A stretch of 40,334 nucleotides of DNA from Acidobacteriota bacterium (GTDB lineage Bacteria > Acidobacteriota > Terriglobia > Bryobacterales > Bryobacteraceae), in assembly GCA_003223115.1 (NCBI GenBank), contig QHXW01000156.1:1-40334 (forward strand). The letters are read 5' to 3'. Below the pieces are notes generated by a model that was given only the letters and a program-made list of their open reading frames with translations, searched no databases and was not told the DNA's origin. The translations under genes and the position numbers were made by a program. Positions 1-7,602 of this stretch are shown here, one piece after another. Numbering within the stretch: position 1 is the first letter of the stretch; the number at the start of each line of letters is the position of its first letter.

Positions 1-185
1 CTGGCCCGTCCGATCTCGATTAAGCGATGTCCCACACTGCGCCGGCGATCGCGCAGCTTCTCTCCCCTATCACCCACCACCTCATTGATCTGTCGCATGA
101 CACGGGTGAGCACGCGCACTCCATCGCCCAACAGAACACTATCGGTCGGGTAGTGGATATTATATTGGTCTCTACCATCGCCGCC
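1..185 (-). pseudogene. Transposase remnant (IS family uncertain), cut by window edge
   Basis: Reading the minus strand from about 175 to 1 gives an open frame containing IHYPTDSVLLGDGVRVLTR followed by a basic stretch. This resembles the conserved segment after the VETN motif of a DDE transposase as I remember it. The preceding V-E-T-N lies in a different frame just upstream, separated by about five extra bases (ataat), so the gene is frameshifted. Sequence further upstream to about 500 has no recognisable continuation, so the 5' part is missing or too diverged. The remainder runs off the left edge. The IS family is not certain. Confidence 0.55.
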
Positions 186-539
186 AACGCCCATATCCAC
201 TCCGGTGCAGAGCCGAAGGCAGGTCGTGGCGGCGCGGCCTTGCTTCTGCCACGGCGCACAAGGCACCACTTGACGCGCTGGACTGATTGACTTATGCGGG
301 ATGGTCGGTGCCGTCGTCGCAGCCACGCTGAACCGGCTGAGGCTGCGGACCGGAGAGGGCAACTCCTGGAACGTGATGCGAGTGCGCTCCGCACGTAGTT
401 ACTACCAACTGCCAGCTTTCTGGCGTTTGTCCGCGAGTAATCACACGAATCCATCGCCGACTGTGACACAACGGGTATGAATAGGACTGGCTGTGAGTCG
501 GTCGAATCGACACCGACCTGCCGTGTAGCTGAAACGCCC
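186..539. other. No supportable gene
   Basis: Short open frames occur on both strands, but none has a convincing start, a ribosome binding site or a recognisable family. It may be the eroded 5' part of the neighbouring transposase remnant. Confidence 0.4.
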
Positions 540-1328
540 TTATCCCGAGCTTTGAGCTTTTGGAGGCGCCGGAAGAAAGCGCCGCAGACCGAAATCGTAC
601 GCGGCCGCGCCGAGAACGCCGCCTAAAATCGGCCCCACGATCGGGATCCAGAAGATCTTACTGCCGTCGGTGAGACCGTTGTTCTTGAATCCGGCGACCG
701 CCGTGAACAGACGCGGACCGAAATCGCGCGCGGGGTTGATGGCATAGCCGTGCATGCCGCCAAATGACATTCCGATGGCCACCACTACGGCGCCAATCAA
801 CACCGGCGTCAGGTTGGAGCCGGGCGGTTGGTTGCGTTCATCGATGATCGCCAGTACCAAAAACACCAGCAGCGCTGTACCGATCGTCTGATCCAGTAAA
901 CCGGCGCCGGGCTCGTTTGGAAAAGCGGGAAACGTCGTAAATACACCCGCGGTATGGTCGAGCTGCGGGTCGACCGCACGGAATGCCGGCGCGTAGTTCC
1001 AGTAGACCAGCGCGGCCGCCAGGAACGCGCCCAGCACCTGCGCCCCGATGTAGGGCCCTACTTTGCGCCACGGGAAGTCCCGGTAGACGGCCAATGCCAC
1101 CGTTACAGCCGGATTGATGTGCGCGCCGGAGATCCTGCCTGCAACGTAGCACCCCATGGTCACGGCCAGACCCCAGCCCAGCGTGATGTTGGTGAAGCCG
1201 CCATGCACAACCTCGCCTGGAGTGCCTGTGCCGAACAGCACCACCATCGCCACCACACCGTTGCCGAACAAAATCAGAACCAGCGTGCCGAAAAACTCCG
1301 CAACCAACTCAGGAACGAGAGTACGCAT
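540..1328 (-). CDS. glpF: MIP family channel, glycerol uptake facilitator type
   Basis: This is a 262-residue inner-membrane channel of the major intrinsic protein family, the usual length. Both NPA boxes are visible: HINPAVT near residues 70-76 and AINPARD near 196-202. The aspartate directly after the second NPAR is typical of glycerol-conducting members rather than strict water channels. Six hydrophobic segments flank the two half-helices. Expected role: passive uptake of glycerol or similar small neutral solutes. No glycerol kinase gene lies next to it, so the substrate is inferred from the motif only. The ATG start sits right before the first membrane segment. Confidence 0.9.
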   Translation of the reverse strand: MRTLVPELVAEFFGTLVLILFGNGVVAMVVLFGTGTPGEVVHGGFTNITLGWGLAVTMGCYVAGRISGAHINPAVTVALAVYRDFPWRKVGPYIGAQVLGAFLAAALVYWNYAPAFRAVDPQLDHTAGVFTTFPAFPNEPGAGLLDQTIGTALLVFLVLAIIDERNQPPGSNLTPVLIGAVVVAIGMSFGGMHGYAINPARDFGPRLFTAVAGFKNNGLTDGSKIFWIPIVGPILGGVLGAAAYDFGLRRFLPAPPKAQSSG

Positions 1329-1386
1329 AGAGCAGCGGGAATTCTATCATGCGGCGGACGCGCCGGTCAGTTTGCGGAAAAAAAAT

Positions 1387-1872
1387 CTATGCCACCCAAC
1401 TGAGTTTTCGAAGCTTCTCGTAAGTAATGGGAAGTTCTTCGGGCAGTACACGGGTCTCGCCCACGATGCTCATGAAGTTCGCGTCACCCACCCAACGCGG
1501 AACTACGTGCATGTGAATGTGTCCCGCGACGCCAGCCCCGGCGCTCGATCCGAGGTTCATTCCTATGTTTAGGCCGTCGGGACGATAGACCGATCGTAAA
1601 TTGACCTCTGCCTGGCGCGTGAGTCGCATCATCTCTTCAAGTATTTGCCGGCTCGCGTTCGCCATCGAGTCCACATGCTCGTAGGGCGCGATCATCAGAT
1701 GGCCGGAAGTGTAGGGATACAGGTTCAGGAGAACAAAATTCAAATCGCCGCGGTACAGAACGGAGTTCTCGGCATCACGATTTTCCGTAGCTTTGGTGCA
1801 AAACAGGCAACCCGAGGAGGGCTCGGACTTGGCGATGTAGCGATACCGCCAGGGACTCCAGAGAATGTCCAC
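1387..1872 (-). CDS. HIT domain nucleotide hydrolase/phosphorylase
   Basis: A 161-residue protein with the histidine triad H-I-H-M-H-V at about residues 118-123, preceded by a glycine-rich GSSAGAGVAGH loop. An N-terminal CLFC pair (Cys22, Cys25) could bind zinc. This layout fits the diadenosine-polyphosphate (AP4A) phosphorylase-like branch of HIT proteins, which cleave dinucleoside polyphosphates or nucleoside phosphoramidates in the cytoplasm. It starts 8 bases after the HU-family gene and is probably co-transcribed with it. The HIT assignment is firm; the exact substrate is not determinable. Confidence 0.9.
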   Translation of the reverse strand: MDILWSPWRYRYIAKSEPSSGCLFCTKATENRDAENSVLYRGDLNFVLLNLYPYTSGHLMIAPYEHVDSMANASRQILEEMMRLTRQAEVNLRSVYRPDGLNIGMNLGSSAGAGVAGHIHMHVVPRWVGDANFMSIVGETRVLPEELPITYEKLRKLSWVA

Positions 1873-1880
1873 GGCGAGCG

Positions 1881-2198
1881 TCAGGTGGTTTGAGGCTGCT
1901 GGTCAGGTGTGGGCTTCGCGGCGGAATTATTGACCACGTCCTTCAATTCCTTGCTTGGCTTGAAGTAAGGGATCTTTTTAGCGGGTACTTCGACCCGCGC
2001 ACCCGTTTTCGGATTACGTCCGATGCGGGGCTGTCTCTGCCGTGTGCGGAAACTGCCGAACCCTCGGATCTCAATCTTGTCGCCGCCGCGCAACGCTTTC
2101 ACGATACTGTCGAAAATGGACTCTACGATGACCTCGGATTCTTTGCGGGTCATCTCCGCAACGCGGGAGACCTCCTCGATCAGATCCGCCTTCGTCAT
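1881..2198 (-). CDS. HU/IHF family DNA-binding protein
   Basis: A 105-residue nucleoid protein. The start M-T-K-A-D-L-I-E and the beta-arm region GRNPKTGARVEVPAKK with its central proline-containing tip match HU/IHF proteins, which bend DNA as dimers. The segment RGFGSFRTRQRQPR is closer to the IHF-alpha/IHF-like style than to classical HU. The C-terminal tail after residue 90 (Ala, Lys, Pro, Gln rich) is an extension. A strong AAGGAGG ribosome binding site lies upstream of the ATG. It sits between rpsA and the HIT gene. HU versus IHF subunit cannot be separated by eye. Confidence 0.93.
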   Translation of the reverse strand: MTKADLIEEVSRVAEMTRKESEVIVESIFDSIVKALRGGDKIEIRGFGSFRTRQRQPRIGRNPKTGARVEVPAKKIPYFKPSKELKDVVNNSAAKPTPDQQPQTT

Positions 2199-2260
2199 GC
2201 TCCAGCCTCCTTGAAAGCTCCGAGAAACCTATGTTCTCTCAATCGATTACAGACCGCAAC

Positions 2261-2290
2261 AGTATCGCGTGACCCAGGGCTAATTTGCAA
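2261..2290 (-). promoter_or_regulatory. Possible promoter for the HU-family gene
   Basis: On the minus strand TTGCAA (2285-2290) and GATACT (2261-2266) are separated by 18 bases, placing a start about 60 bases before the gene. The match is only moderate. Confidence 0.35.
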
Positions 2291-2303
2291 CCTGCGGGGA
2301 GCA

Positions 2304-4022
2304 TTACGGCTTTTTTTCCTTAACGCTGACCACCTCCTCGATGGTGGTGGTCGCTGCGGCGGCCTGCCGTTGGTAGTCCTCCAGGCGGGCCCGTTCCTCG
2401 TCGTCGTTGACGGCTTTCAGGCTCAGGCCAATTTTCTTCTCGGACTCGTTCATCTTGATGATTTTAAAGTCACTTTCCTGGCCTACCGTGATCGGAATTT
2501 CGTCCGTTTTCCGACCCGAGTAACCCGGCACTTCGGAATAGTGGCACAGGCCTTCCACGCCTTCAGCAAGCTCTACAAACGCTCCGAAACCTGCGAGCCG
2601 CGATACGTGCCCGTGCACCAGCTCACCCACCTGGTGCGTCTGGAAGTACCGCTCCCAGGCATCTGGCTGCAACTGCTTGATTCCAAGGGAGAGCCGGTGC
2701 GACTTGGCTTCGATCGCCAAAATCACCGCCTGCAGGATCTGCCCCTTTTTGAGCGCTTCCGAGGGGTGTTTGATGCGTTTAGTCCAGGAAAGATCGGATA
2801 CGTGCACCAAACCGTCGATGCCTTCCTCGATCTCCACAAAGGCGCCGAAGTCGGTCATGTTGCGCACCCGGCCTTCGACCACCGAGCCGACGCTGTAACG
2901 ATCCTCGATCGTGGTCCAGGGATCCGGCTCGAGTTGTTTGAGACCCAGAGAAATCCTTCGGTCCTTGGGATGGACATCGAGAACCACAGCTTCCACCTGG
3001 TCTCCGGGATTGACCACCTTCGAAGGGTGTTTCATGCGGCGCGACCACGTCATTTCAGTGATGTGAATCAGACCTTCCACGCCCGGTTCGAGTTCCACGA
3101 AGGCGCCGTAGTCGGTGACGTTGACCACACGGCCCACCACGCGACTGTTGACCCGATAGCGATCGCCGACGCCTTCCCAGGGGTCGGGCGCCATCTGTTT
3201 CAAGCCCAACGAGACGCGCTCCTTCGAGCGATCGAACTTCAGCACCCTGACCGTGATTTCGTCGCCGGTGTGAACGACCTCAGAAGGATGCGTCACGCGG
3301 CCGTATGACATGTCGGTGACGTGCAGAAGACCGTCGATCCCACCCAAGTCGATGAACGCACCATAGTCAGTCAGATTCTTGACCACACCCGTCACTACAG
3401 AGCCTTCCTCGATTTGTTCGAGCGTCATGGTCTTGCGCTCAGTGGCTTCCTGCTCGACGGCGAGCTTGCGCGAGACGACGACATTTCCGCGGCGCCGGTT
3501 CAGCTTGATGATCTTGACGGGAATGTCGCTTCCGATGAAGCCTTCGAGATTGCGCACGGGCTTGGGATCCACCTGCGAGCCCGGCATGAAGCTCTTGACG
3601 CCCACGTCGACCGAGAGGCCGCCTTTGACTCTTCCGAGCACGCGGCCGGAAATGATGAGCTGGTCCTGAAAGGCGCGCTCCAGATTTTCCCAAACGCGCA
3701 GGCGGGCGGCACGCTCATGCGATAGCAACGTGTAGCCCTCAACTTCTTCTCCGCGATCGATCATGACATCCACGCGATCGCCGGGCCGAACCTGGATTTC
3801 GCCGCCAGGAGTGCGGAACTGTTCGATGGGAACTAAGCCTTCGGATTTATAACCGAAGTCGACAATAACTTCGGTCGGCGTTACTTTGAGAACGCGACCC
3901 TCGAAGATTTGCCCCTCGGATGGGGGTGCGAACTGGCTGTAGTCGTCAAGAAGGTGTTCGTAGTCCTCCGCGCTCGCCGGAACGGGTTGCTCCAGGTGCC
4001 CGCTGTTTTGATTGACGGCCAT
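2304..4022 (-). CDS. rpsA: 30S ribosomal protein S1
   Basis: About 572 residues carrying six S1 RNA-binding (OB-fold) repeats, visible as recurring elements such as GxVxxxTDYGAFVEL and GLxHxxEMTW. The last four are the most regular. S1 binds mRNA leaders on the 30S subunit and promotes initiation. The C-terminus is Lys/Glu rich. The ATG at 4022 is preferred over an in-frame TTG six bases upstream because GGAGA is spaced about seven bases from it. A near-consensus promoter and a leader of about 160 bases precede it, compatible with the autoregulation known for S1. The HU-family gene follows about 105 bases downstream. Confidence 0.96.
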   Translation of the reverse strand: MAVNQNSGHLEQPVPASAEDYEHLLDDYSQFAPPSEGQIFEGRVLKVTPTEVIVDFGYKSEGLVPIEQFRTPGGEIQVRPGDRVDVMIDRGEEVEGYTLLSHERAARLRVWENLERAFQDQLIISGRVLGRVKGGLSVDVGVKSFMPGSQVDPKPVRNLEGFIGSDIPVKIIKLNRRRGNVVVSRKLAVEQEATERKTMTLEQIEEGSVVTGVVKNLTDYGAFIDLGGIDGLLHVTDMSYGRVTHPSEVVHTGDEITVRVLKFDRSKERVSLGLKQMAPDPWEGVGDRYRVNSRVVGRVVNVTDYGAFVELEPGVEGLIHITEMTWSRRMKHPSKVVNPGDQVEAVVLDVHPKDRRISLGLKQLEPDPWTTIEDRYSVGSVVEGRVRNMTDFGAFVEIEEGIDGLVHVSDLSWTKRIKHPSEALKKGQILQAVILAIEAKSHRLSLGIKQLQPDAWERYFQTHQVGELVHGHVSRLAGFGAFVELAEGVEGLCHYSEVPGYSGRKTDEIPITVGQESDFKIIKMNESEKKIGLSLKAVNDDEERARLEDYQRQAAAATTTIEEVVSVKEKKP

Positions 4023-4189
4023 TGCCAAGTCTCCGGAGTCACTGATTCTTTAATGGTTGGCGGGACCTCGGGCTTTACAGTGAGCTGCCATAACAAGGAA
4101 TAGACCACGAGACTCCTGGAGGGACCTCGTCCAGCCGAAATCGCTGAGCCTGACCACTGACAAACCAATAATAATCAGTATGTTAACAG

Positions 4190-4218
4190 AATATAGCCGA
4201 GAGCTGCGGCATTGTCAA
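4190..4218 (-). promoter_or_regulatory. Sigma-70-type promoter of rpsA
   Basis: Minus strand TTGACA (4213-4218), 17-base spacer, TATATT (4190-4195). The -35 is a perfect consensus and the -10 differs at one position. Predicted start near 4182 leaves an untranslated leader of about 160 bases before the rpsA ATG. Confidence 0.7.
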
Positions 4219-4220
4219 CG

Positions 4221-4244
4221 CCGGTTCCACAGCCGGTTCCACAG
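4221..4244. repeat. 12-bp perfect tandem duplication
   Basis: The unit ccggttccacag occurs twice in direct succession (4221-4232, 4233-4244), just upstream of the rpsA promoter. No function is evident. Confidence 0.6.
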
Positions 4245-4277
4245 CAGCATGAGAGATCGAATAGGGGTAGAAGACGT

Positions 4278-4358
4278 GCCGGCCGCAGCTTTGAATTGTT
4301 GAAATCGATCGCAGATATCCCCGATGATGTACACGCTGAGCTGGAATCTGCGGCCGGC
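4278..4358. repeat. Inverted repeat, 11-bp perfect arms
   Basis: Arms gccggccgcag (4278-4288) and ctgcggccggc (4348-4358) are exact reverse complements separated by 59 bases; the second arm is followed by tttt on the plus strand. It lies downstream of the csbD-like gene. It could fold as a long-loop hairpin or be a remnant of an element; function unknown. Confidence 0.45.
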
Positions 4359-4380
4359 TTTTGTTTCGAAAAAAACAGGT

Positions 4381-4624
4381 TTACTCGCGACTCTGCGAGC
4401 CGGACGCCCGGACCTGCTTTTCTTCAGGCAGGCTGTTGCGCCATTCGTCAAGCCGCTTGTCAGCTTCCTCGCGTGACCACGCCGTACTTCTCCTGCAGTT
4501 GTCCGACGATTTGATTGCGCTTTCCCGCGAGACGGTCCACTTCATCGTCAGTGAATTTCCCCCAACGCTCCCGGAACGAGCCTTTCACTTGTTTCCACTT
4601 GCCTTCGATTTGATCCCAGTTCAT
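4381..4624 (-). pseudogene. CsbD-family stress protein, frameshifted
   Basis: From the ATG at 4624 (GAGGAC upstream) the product begins MNWDQIEGKWKQVKGSF and continues with the family's EKYG motif, typical of CsbD/YjbJ small hydrophilic stress-response proteins. The frame stops at 4460, right after V-V-T-R. Shifting by one base near 4470 restores the family's C-terminal helix, EEADKRLDEWRNSLPEEK, and runs to a TAA at 4381-4383. The full reading would be about 80 residues; 244 bases is one more than a whole number of codons. So it is either a genuine +1 mutation or a sequencing error. The short frame alone still encodes most of the domain (54 residues). Confidence 0.8.
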
Positions 4625-4754
4625 AGTATGTCCTCGACGAAATATGTACGTGCACTCGAATTGCCACACTCATCAGGAGTTTGTGCTAGGACTTACAGAG
4701 GAAGCGCGTTCTGAATTGCCCGAAAAAATCGCAGACAACAATACTGAGATCAGG

Positions 4755-5975
4755 ATGCGACGGGGTCTTGTGATTCCTGGTGTGGTGTGCGCGCTGGTTT
4801 CAATGCTCGCGCTGACACCGTTAGAGGGCCAGACCGAGACCCGCGCCGCTCAAATTGAAAACGCACGCCGGCTCAAAGCCCGCCGTCTTCATACCGTGGA
4901 AGAGTCGTCACTCAAGAACGCGCTGCATCATGTTCGTCTGCAGAACATTTTTGGGCGTTTCAACACCGGCGCCGACGGGTTCCGAGTTCGGTTCGGTGGC
5001 TTACGTCCGAGTAGCGGATTCGCTCTGGGCCCGGAATACCGCCGCACGTTCATGAATGATTCCGCGGTGTTCCGCACCTCGGTACGGGGCAGCTTCCAGC
5101 GAACCTATCTGGCGGACATCGAGCTACAGATGCCGCATCTTGCGGCAGACCGCATTTTTCTCGACTTGTACACTGTTAGATCCGACTACCCACGGCTCGA
5201 TTATTATGGCCCAGGTCCGGAATCCAAAAAAAGTGACCGCACCGTTTACCGGCTCGAAAATACGGCTCTGGAAGGGCGTATAGGCATCAAGCCCGCGGAA
5301 CATCTCAAGATCGGGCTGAATGGCGCTTATCTGCTCTATAACGTCGGCCCCGGAAGCACTAACGATTTCTTATCCACTGACCAGGTTTTTGCGGCGGTGC
5401 CCGGCGTGACTCATCAGACAGACTTCCTCCGCGCAGGTGCTTTCGTCCAGTTCGATTACCGCGATAGCCCACAAGTGCCGCATAAAGGCGGGAATTACGT
5501 TGTTCAGTATTCCACTTACTTGGACCGTGCACTCAAGCAGTACACATTCGAACGAGTAGATGTCGACTTACAGCAGTATATATCCTATTCCAACGAGCGC
5601 CGTGTCATTGCGCTACGGGCACGATCGGTTTTCACTGATCCTCACCGGCTCCAGGATATCCCTTTTTACGTTCAGCCCACATTAGGCGGCTCCAACGATC
5701 TACGAGGTTTCCCGGCTTTTCGGTTTTTCGACAACAATTCAACGCTGCTGAGCGGAGAGTATCGCTTTTTGCTCCTGACTGGAGTCCAGATGGCCTTATT
5801 CACGGATGCCGGCAAAGTTTTCCATCAATGGCAGCAATTCAATCTCAGCAAACTCGAGAAAGACTATGGCTTCGGCTTCCGCTCCAGTACGCCGGGATTC
5901 GCCTCAATACGGATGGATTTCGCATTCAGCGGCGAGGGGTTGCATGTCTGGCTGGCATTCGACAATGCGTTTTGA
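4755..5975 (+). CDS. Outer-membrane beta-barrel protein, BamA/surface-antigen-like
   Basis: 406 residues with an N-terminal signal peptide (residues 1-25, ending near LEGQ). The rest is rich in alternating amphipathic strands. The segment GGSNDLRGFPAFRF near residue 315 matches the RGF-type motif of the Bac_surface_Ag (Omp85/BamA) barrel. The chain ends in phenylalanine, the usual signal for barrel assembly. There are no POTRA repeats, so it is a barrel-only member, probably not BamA itself. ATG 4755 is chosen over an in-frame ATG at 4644 because it starts the signal peptide. It is first in a tight unit with the exported kinase-like protein and phosphoesterase (14-base and 13-base gaps). Confidence 0.75.
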   Translation: MRRGLVIPGVVCALVSMLALTPLEGQTETRAAQIENARRLKARRLHTVEESSLKNALHHVRLQNIFGRFNTGADGFRVRFGGLRPSSGFALGPEYRRTFMNDSAVFRTSVRGSFQRTYLADIELQMPHLAADRIFLDLYTVRSDYPRLDYYGPGPESKKSDRTVYRLENTALEGRIGIKPAEHLKIGLNGAYLLYNVGPGSTNDFLSTDQVFAAVPGVTHQTDFLRAGAFVQFDYRDSPQVPHKGGNYVVQYSTYLDRALKQYTFERVDVDLQQYISYSNERRVIALRARSVFTDPHRLQDIPFYVQPTLGGSNDLRGFPAFRFFDNNSTLLSGEYRFLLLTGVQMALFTDAGKVFHQWQQFNLSKLEKDYGFGFRSSTPGFASIRMDFAFSGEGLHVWLAFDNAF

Positions 5976-5988
5976 CAGGTTGACACTG

Positions 5989-7590
5989 ATGAAAGCCGCC
6001 CTGGTAATCCCCATAGCTCTACTGTGCGGCTCTCTGAACGGCAGAAAGTTTTACGATGACGATCCCTTGTGGCGCGAGCCCAGCCCGCTGCGAGTGGAAA
6101 AGATCGAGCACCATGAGCTGAGCAATTCTTTCGATTTCTTTCAGAACACGATCGCTGAGCCCGGAGAAAAACAGTCCATACGGGAGCCGATTCGGGCCGA
6201 GGCGGCAAACACTCTGGGCGAAGTCCCGGATAGCGCGTGGTATCGCAATCGAGACGTGCGTGCGGCGCCTCTCGCGGATCTGGAACGTGGGCCCGGCAAC
6301 GACCACGCACCATCTATGCAGGCGCCGTGGCAGATCATCGCAGCGAAAACAGAGGGCGTAACGCCTGGATTCCGCATCAAGGATGCAAGCGGGCGCGGCT
6401 ACCTGGTGAAGTTCGACCCTCCTGATGATCCGGAACTGGCTACGGCTGCCGATGTCGTGGGCTGCAAGTTTTTCTATGCGCTCAGCTACAACACGCCTGA
6501 GAACTACATCGTATCTTTCACACGCGAGCAGCTCGCGATCTCACCGAAAACCGCATTTCGCGATGCGCAAGGCCGAAAGCGACCCATGAAACCAGAGGAC
6601 GTGGATCGGGTGCTGACGCACGTGCCGCGCGATCCGCAAGGCCGTTTCCGCGCGATGGCCAGTTTATACATCTCAGGCGATATCACTGGACCTTTTCTGT
6701 ATTACGGAACCCGTCCCGACGATCCCAATGACATCGTGCCGCATGAACGCCGGCGCGATCTGCGCGGGCTGTATGTTTTCGCGGCGTGGCTGAACCACAC
6801 GGACGCCAAATCACTGAACAGCCTGGACACCATGGTGACCGAAAACGGATTGAAGTACGTGAAACATTACCTTATTGATTTCGGCGCAATTCTGGGGAGC
6901 GGCAGCATCAGCGCAAAAGATGTGCGCGCGGGAAACGAATACTTCGTCGACCGGGGACCGGCTCTGGCCCGTCTATTCACGCTGGGTATTTACGCACCCG
7001 ATTGGGAAAGGTACCATTACCCGCGCGTCCGCGGTGTGGGCAATTTTCAGGCGAAATTCTTCAATCCGAACGTCTGGAAGACGAATTACCCAAATCCGGC
7101 TTTCGATAACCGGCTGCCGGACGACACCTACTGGGCGGCAAAAAAGGTCATGGAGTTCAGCCCGGAGCAGATCCGAACCTTGGTGTCAACGGGGGAGTAC
7201 AGCGATCCTACAGCCGTGGACTACATCACCCGCACGCTGGTGGAACGGCAGCAAAAAATCGGCAAGGTTTTCTTTGAAAAGATTTTACCGCTCGACCATT
7301 TCCAGGTGGAGGGCGGTAATCTGAAGTTCGAGGATCTGGCGGTCACCTACCGCTTCCAAGCCCCTCGTGCCTATCAGGCACATTGGGCGAAATTCGATAA
7401 CCATGTAAATCGATCGGCTCCGGTTGAAGGAGCCACCGGATTCTCCATTCCCTCACTCGTGCGGGCAGCGGCCGATAATGATTACTTTGCTGTTGACATT
7501 ACCCGAGACGGAACGACAAAATCCATGACGGTCTATCTTCGCAGGAAAAAGGGCCGGCTCGAGGTAGTAGGAATCGACCGGCGCTGGTGA
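5989..7590 (+). CDS. Exported protein with kinase-like motifs, function unknown
   Basis: 533 residues with a hydrophobic N-terminus (MKAALVIPIALLCGS) that looks like a signal peptide. The middle resembles a protein-kinase-fold active site: GYLVKFDP with Lys141 as possible ATP-binding lysine, then NHTDAKSLN (residues 269-277), which has the H-x-D-x-K-x-x-N spacing of a catalytic loop, then YLIDFGA (294-300), a DFG-like metal-binding motif, only 20 residues later. The order and spacing are right, but the family is not one I recognise. The C-terminal ~200 residues have no identified domain. ATG 5989 is preferred over ATG 5965 because it starts the signal; the ribosome binding site is weak. Kinase activity is inference, not established. 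Confidence 0.7.
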   Translation: MKAALVIPIALLCGSLNGRKFYDDDPLWREPSPLRVEKIEHHELSNSFDFFQNTIAEPGEKQSIREPIRAEAANTLGEVPDSAWYRNRDVRAAPLADLERGPGNDHAPSMQAPWQIIAAKTEGVTPGFRIKDASGRGYLVKFDPPDDPELATAADVVGCKFFYALSYNTPENYIVSFTREQLAISPKTAFRDAQGRKRPMKPEDVDRVLTHVPRDPQGRFRAMASLYISGDITGPFLYYGTRPDDPNDIVPHERRRDLRGLYVFAAWLNHTDAKSLNSLDTMVTENGLKYVKHYLIDFGAILGSGSISAKDVRAGNEYFVDRGPALARLFTLGIYAPDWERYHYPRVRGVGNFQAKFFNPNVWKTNYPNPAFDNRLPDDTYWAAKKVMEFSPEQIRTLVSTGEYSDPTAVDYITRTLVERQQKIGKVFFEKILPLDHFQVEGGNLKFEDLAVTYRFQAPRAYQAHWAKFDNHVNRSAPVEGATGFSIPSLVRAAADNDYFAVDITRDGTTKSMTVYLRRKKGRLEVVGIDRRW

Positions 7591-7602
7591 TCTGACATCA
7601 TC

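Noticed and set aside
1890-3308. Long plus-strand open frame opposite rpsA and the HU-family gene
   Set aside because: It is antisense to two strongly conserved genes in GC-rich DNA, has no domain and no start signal.
4215-4451. 78-residue minus-strand open frame
   Set aside because: It overlaps the restored C-terminal part of the csbD-like gene in another frame and shows no family features.
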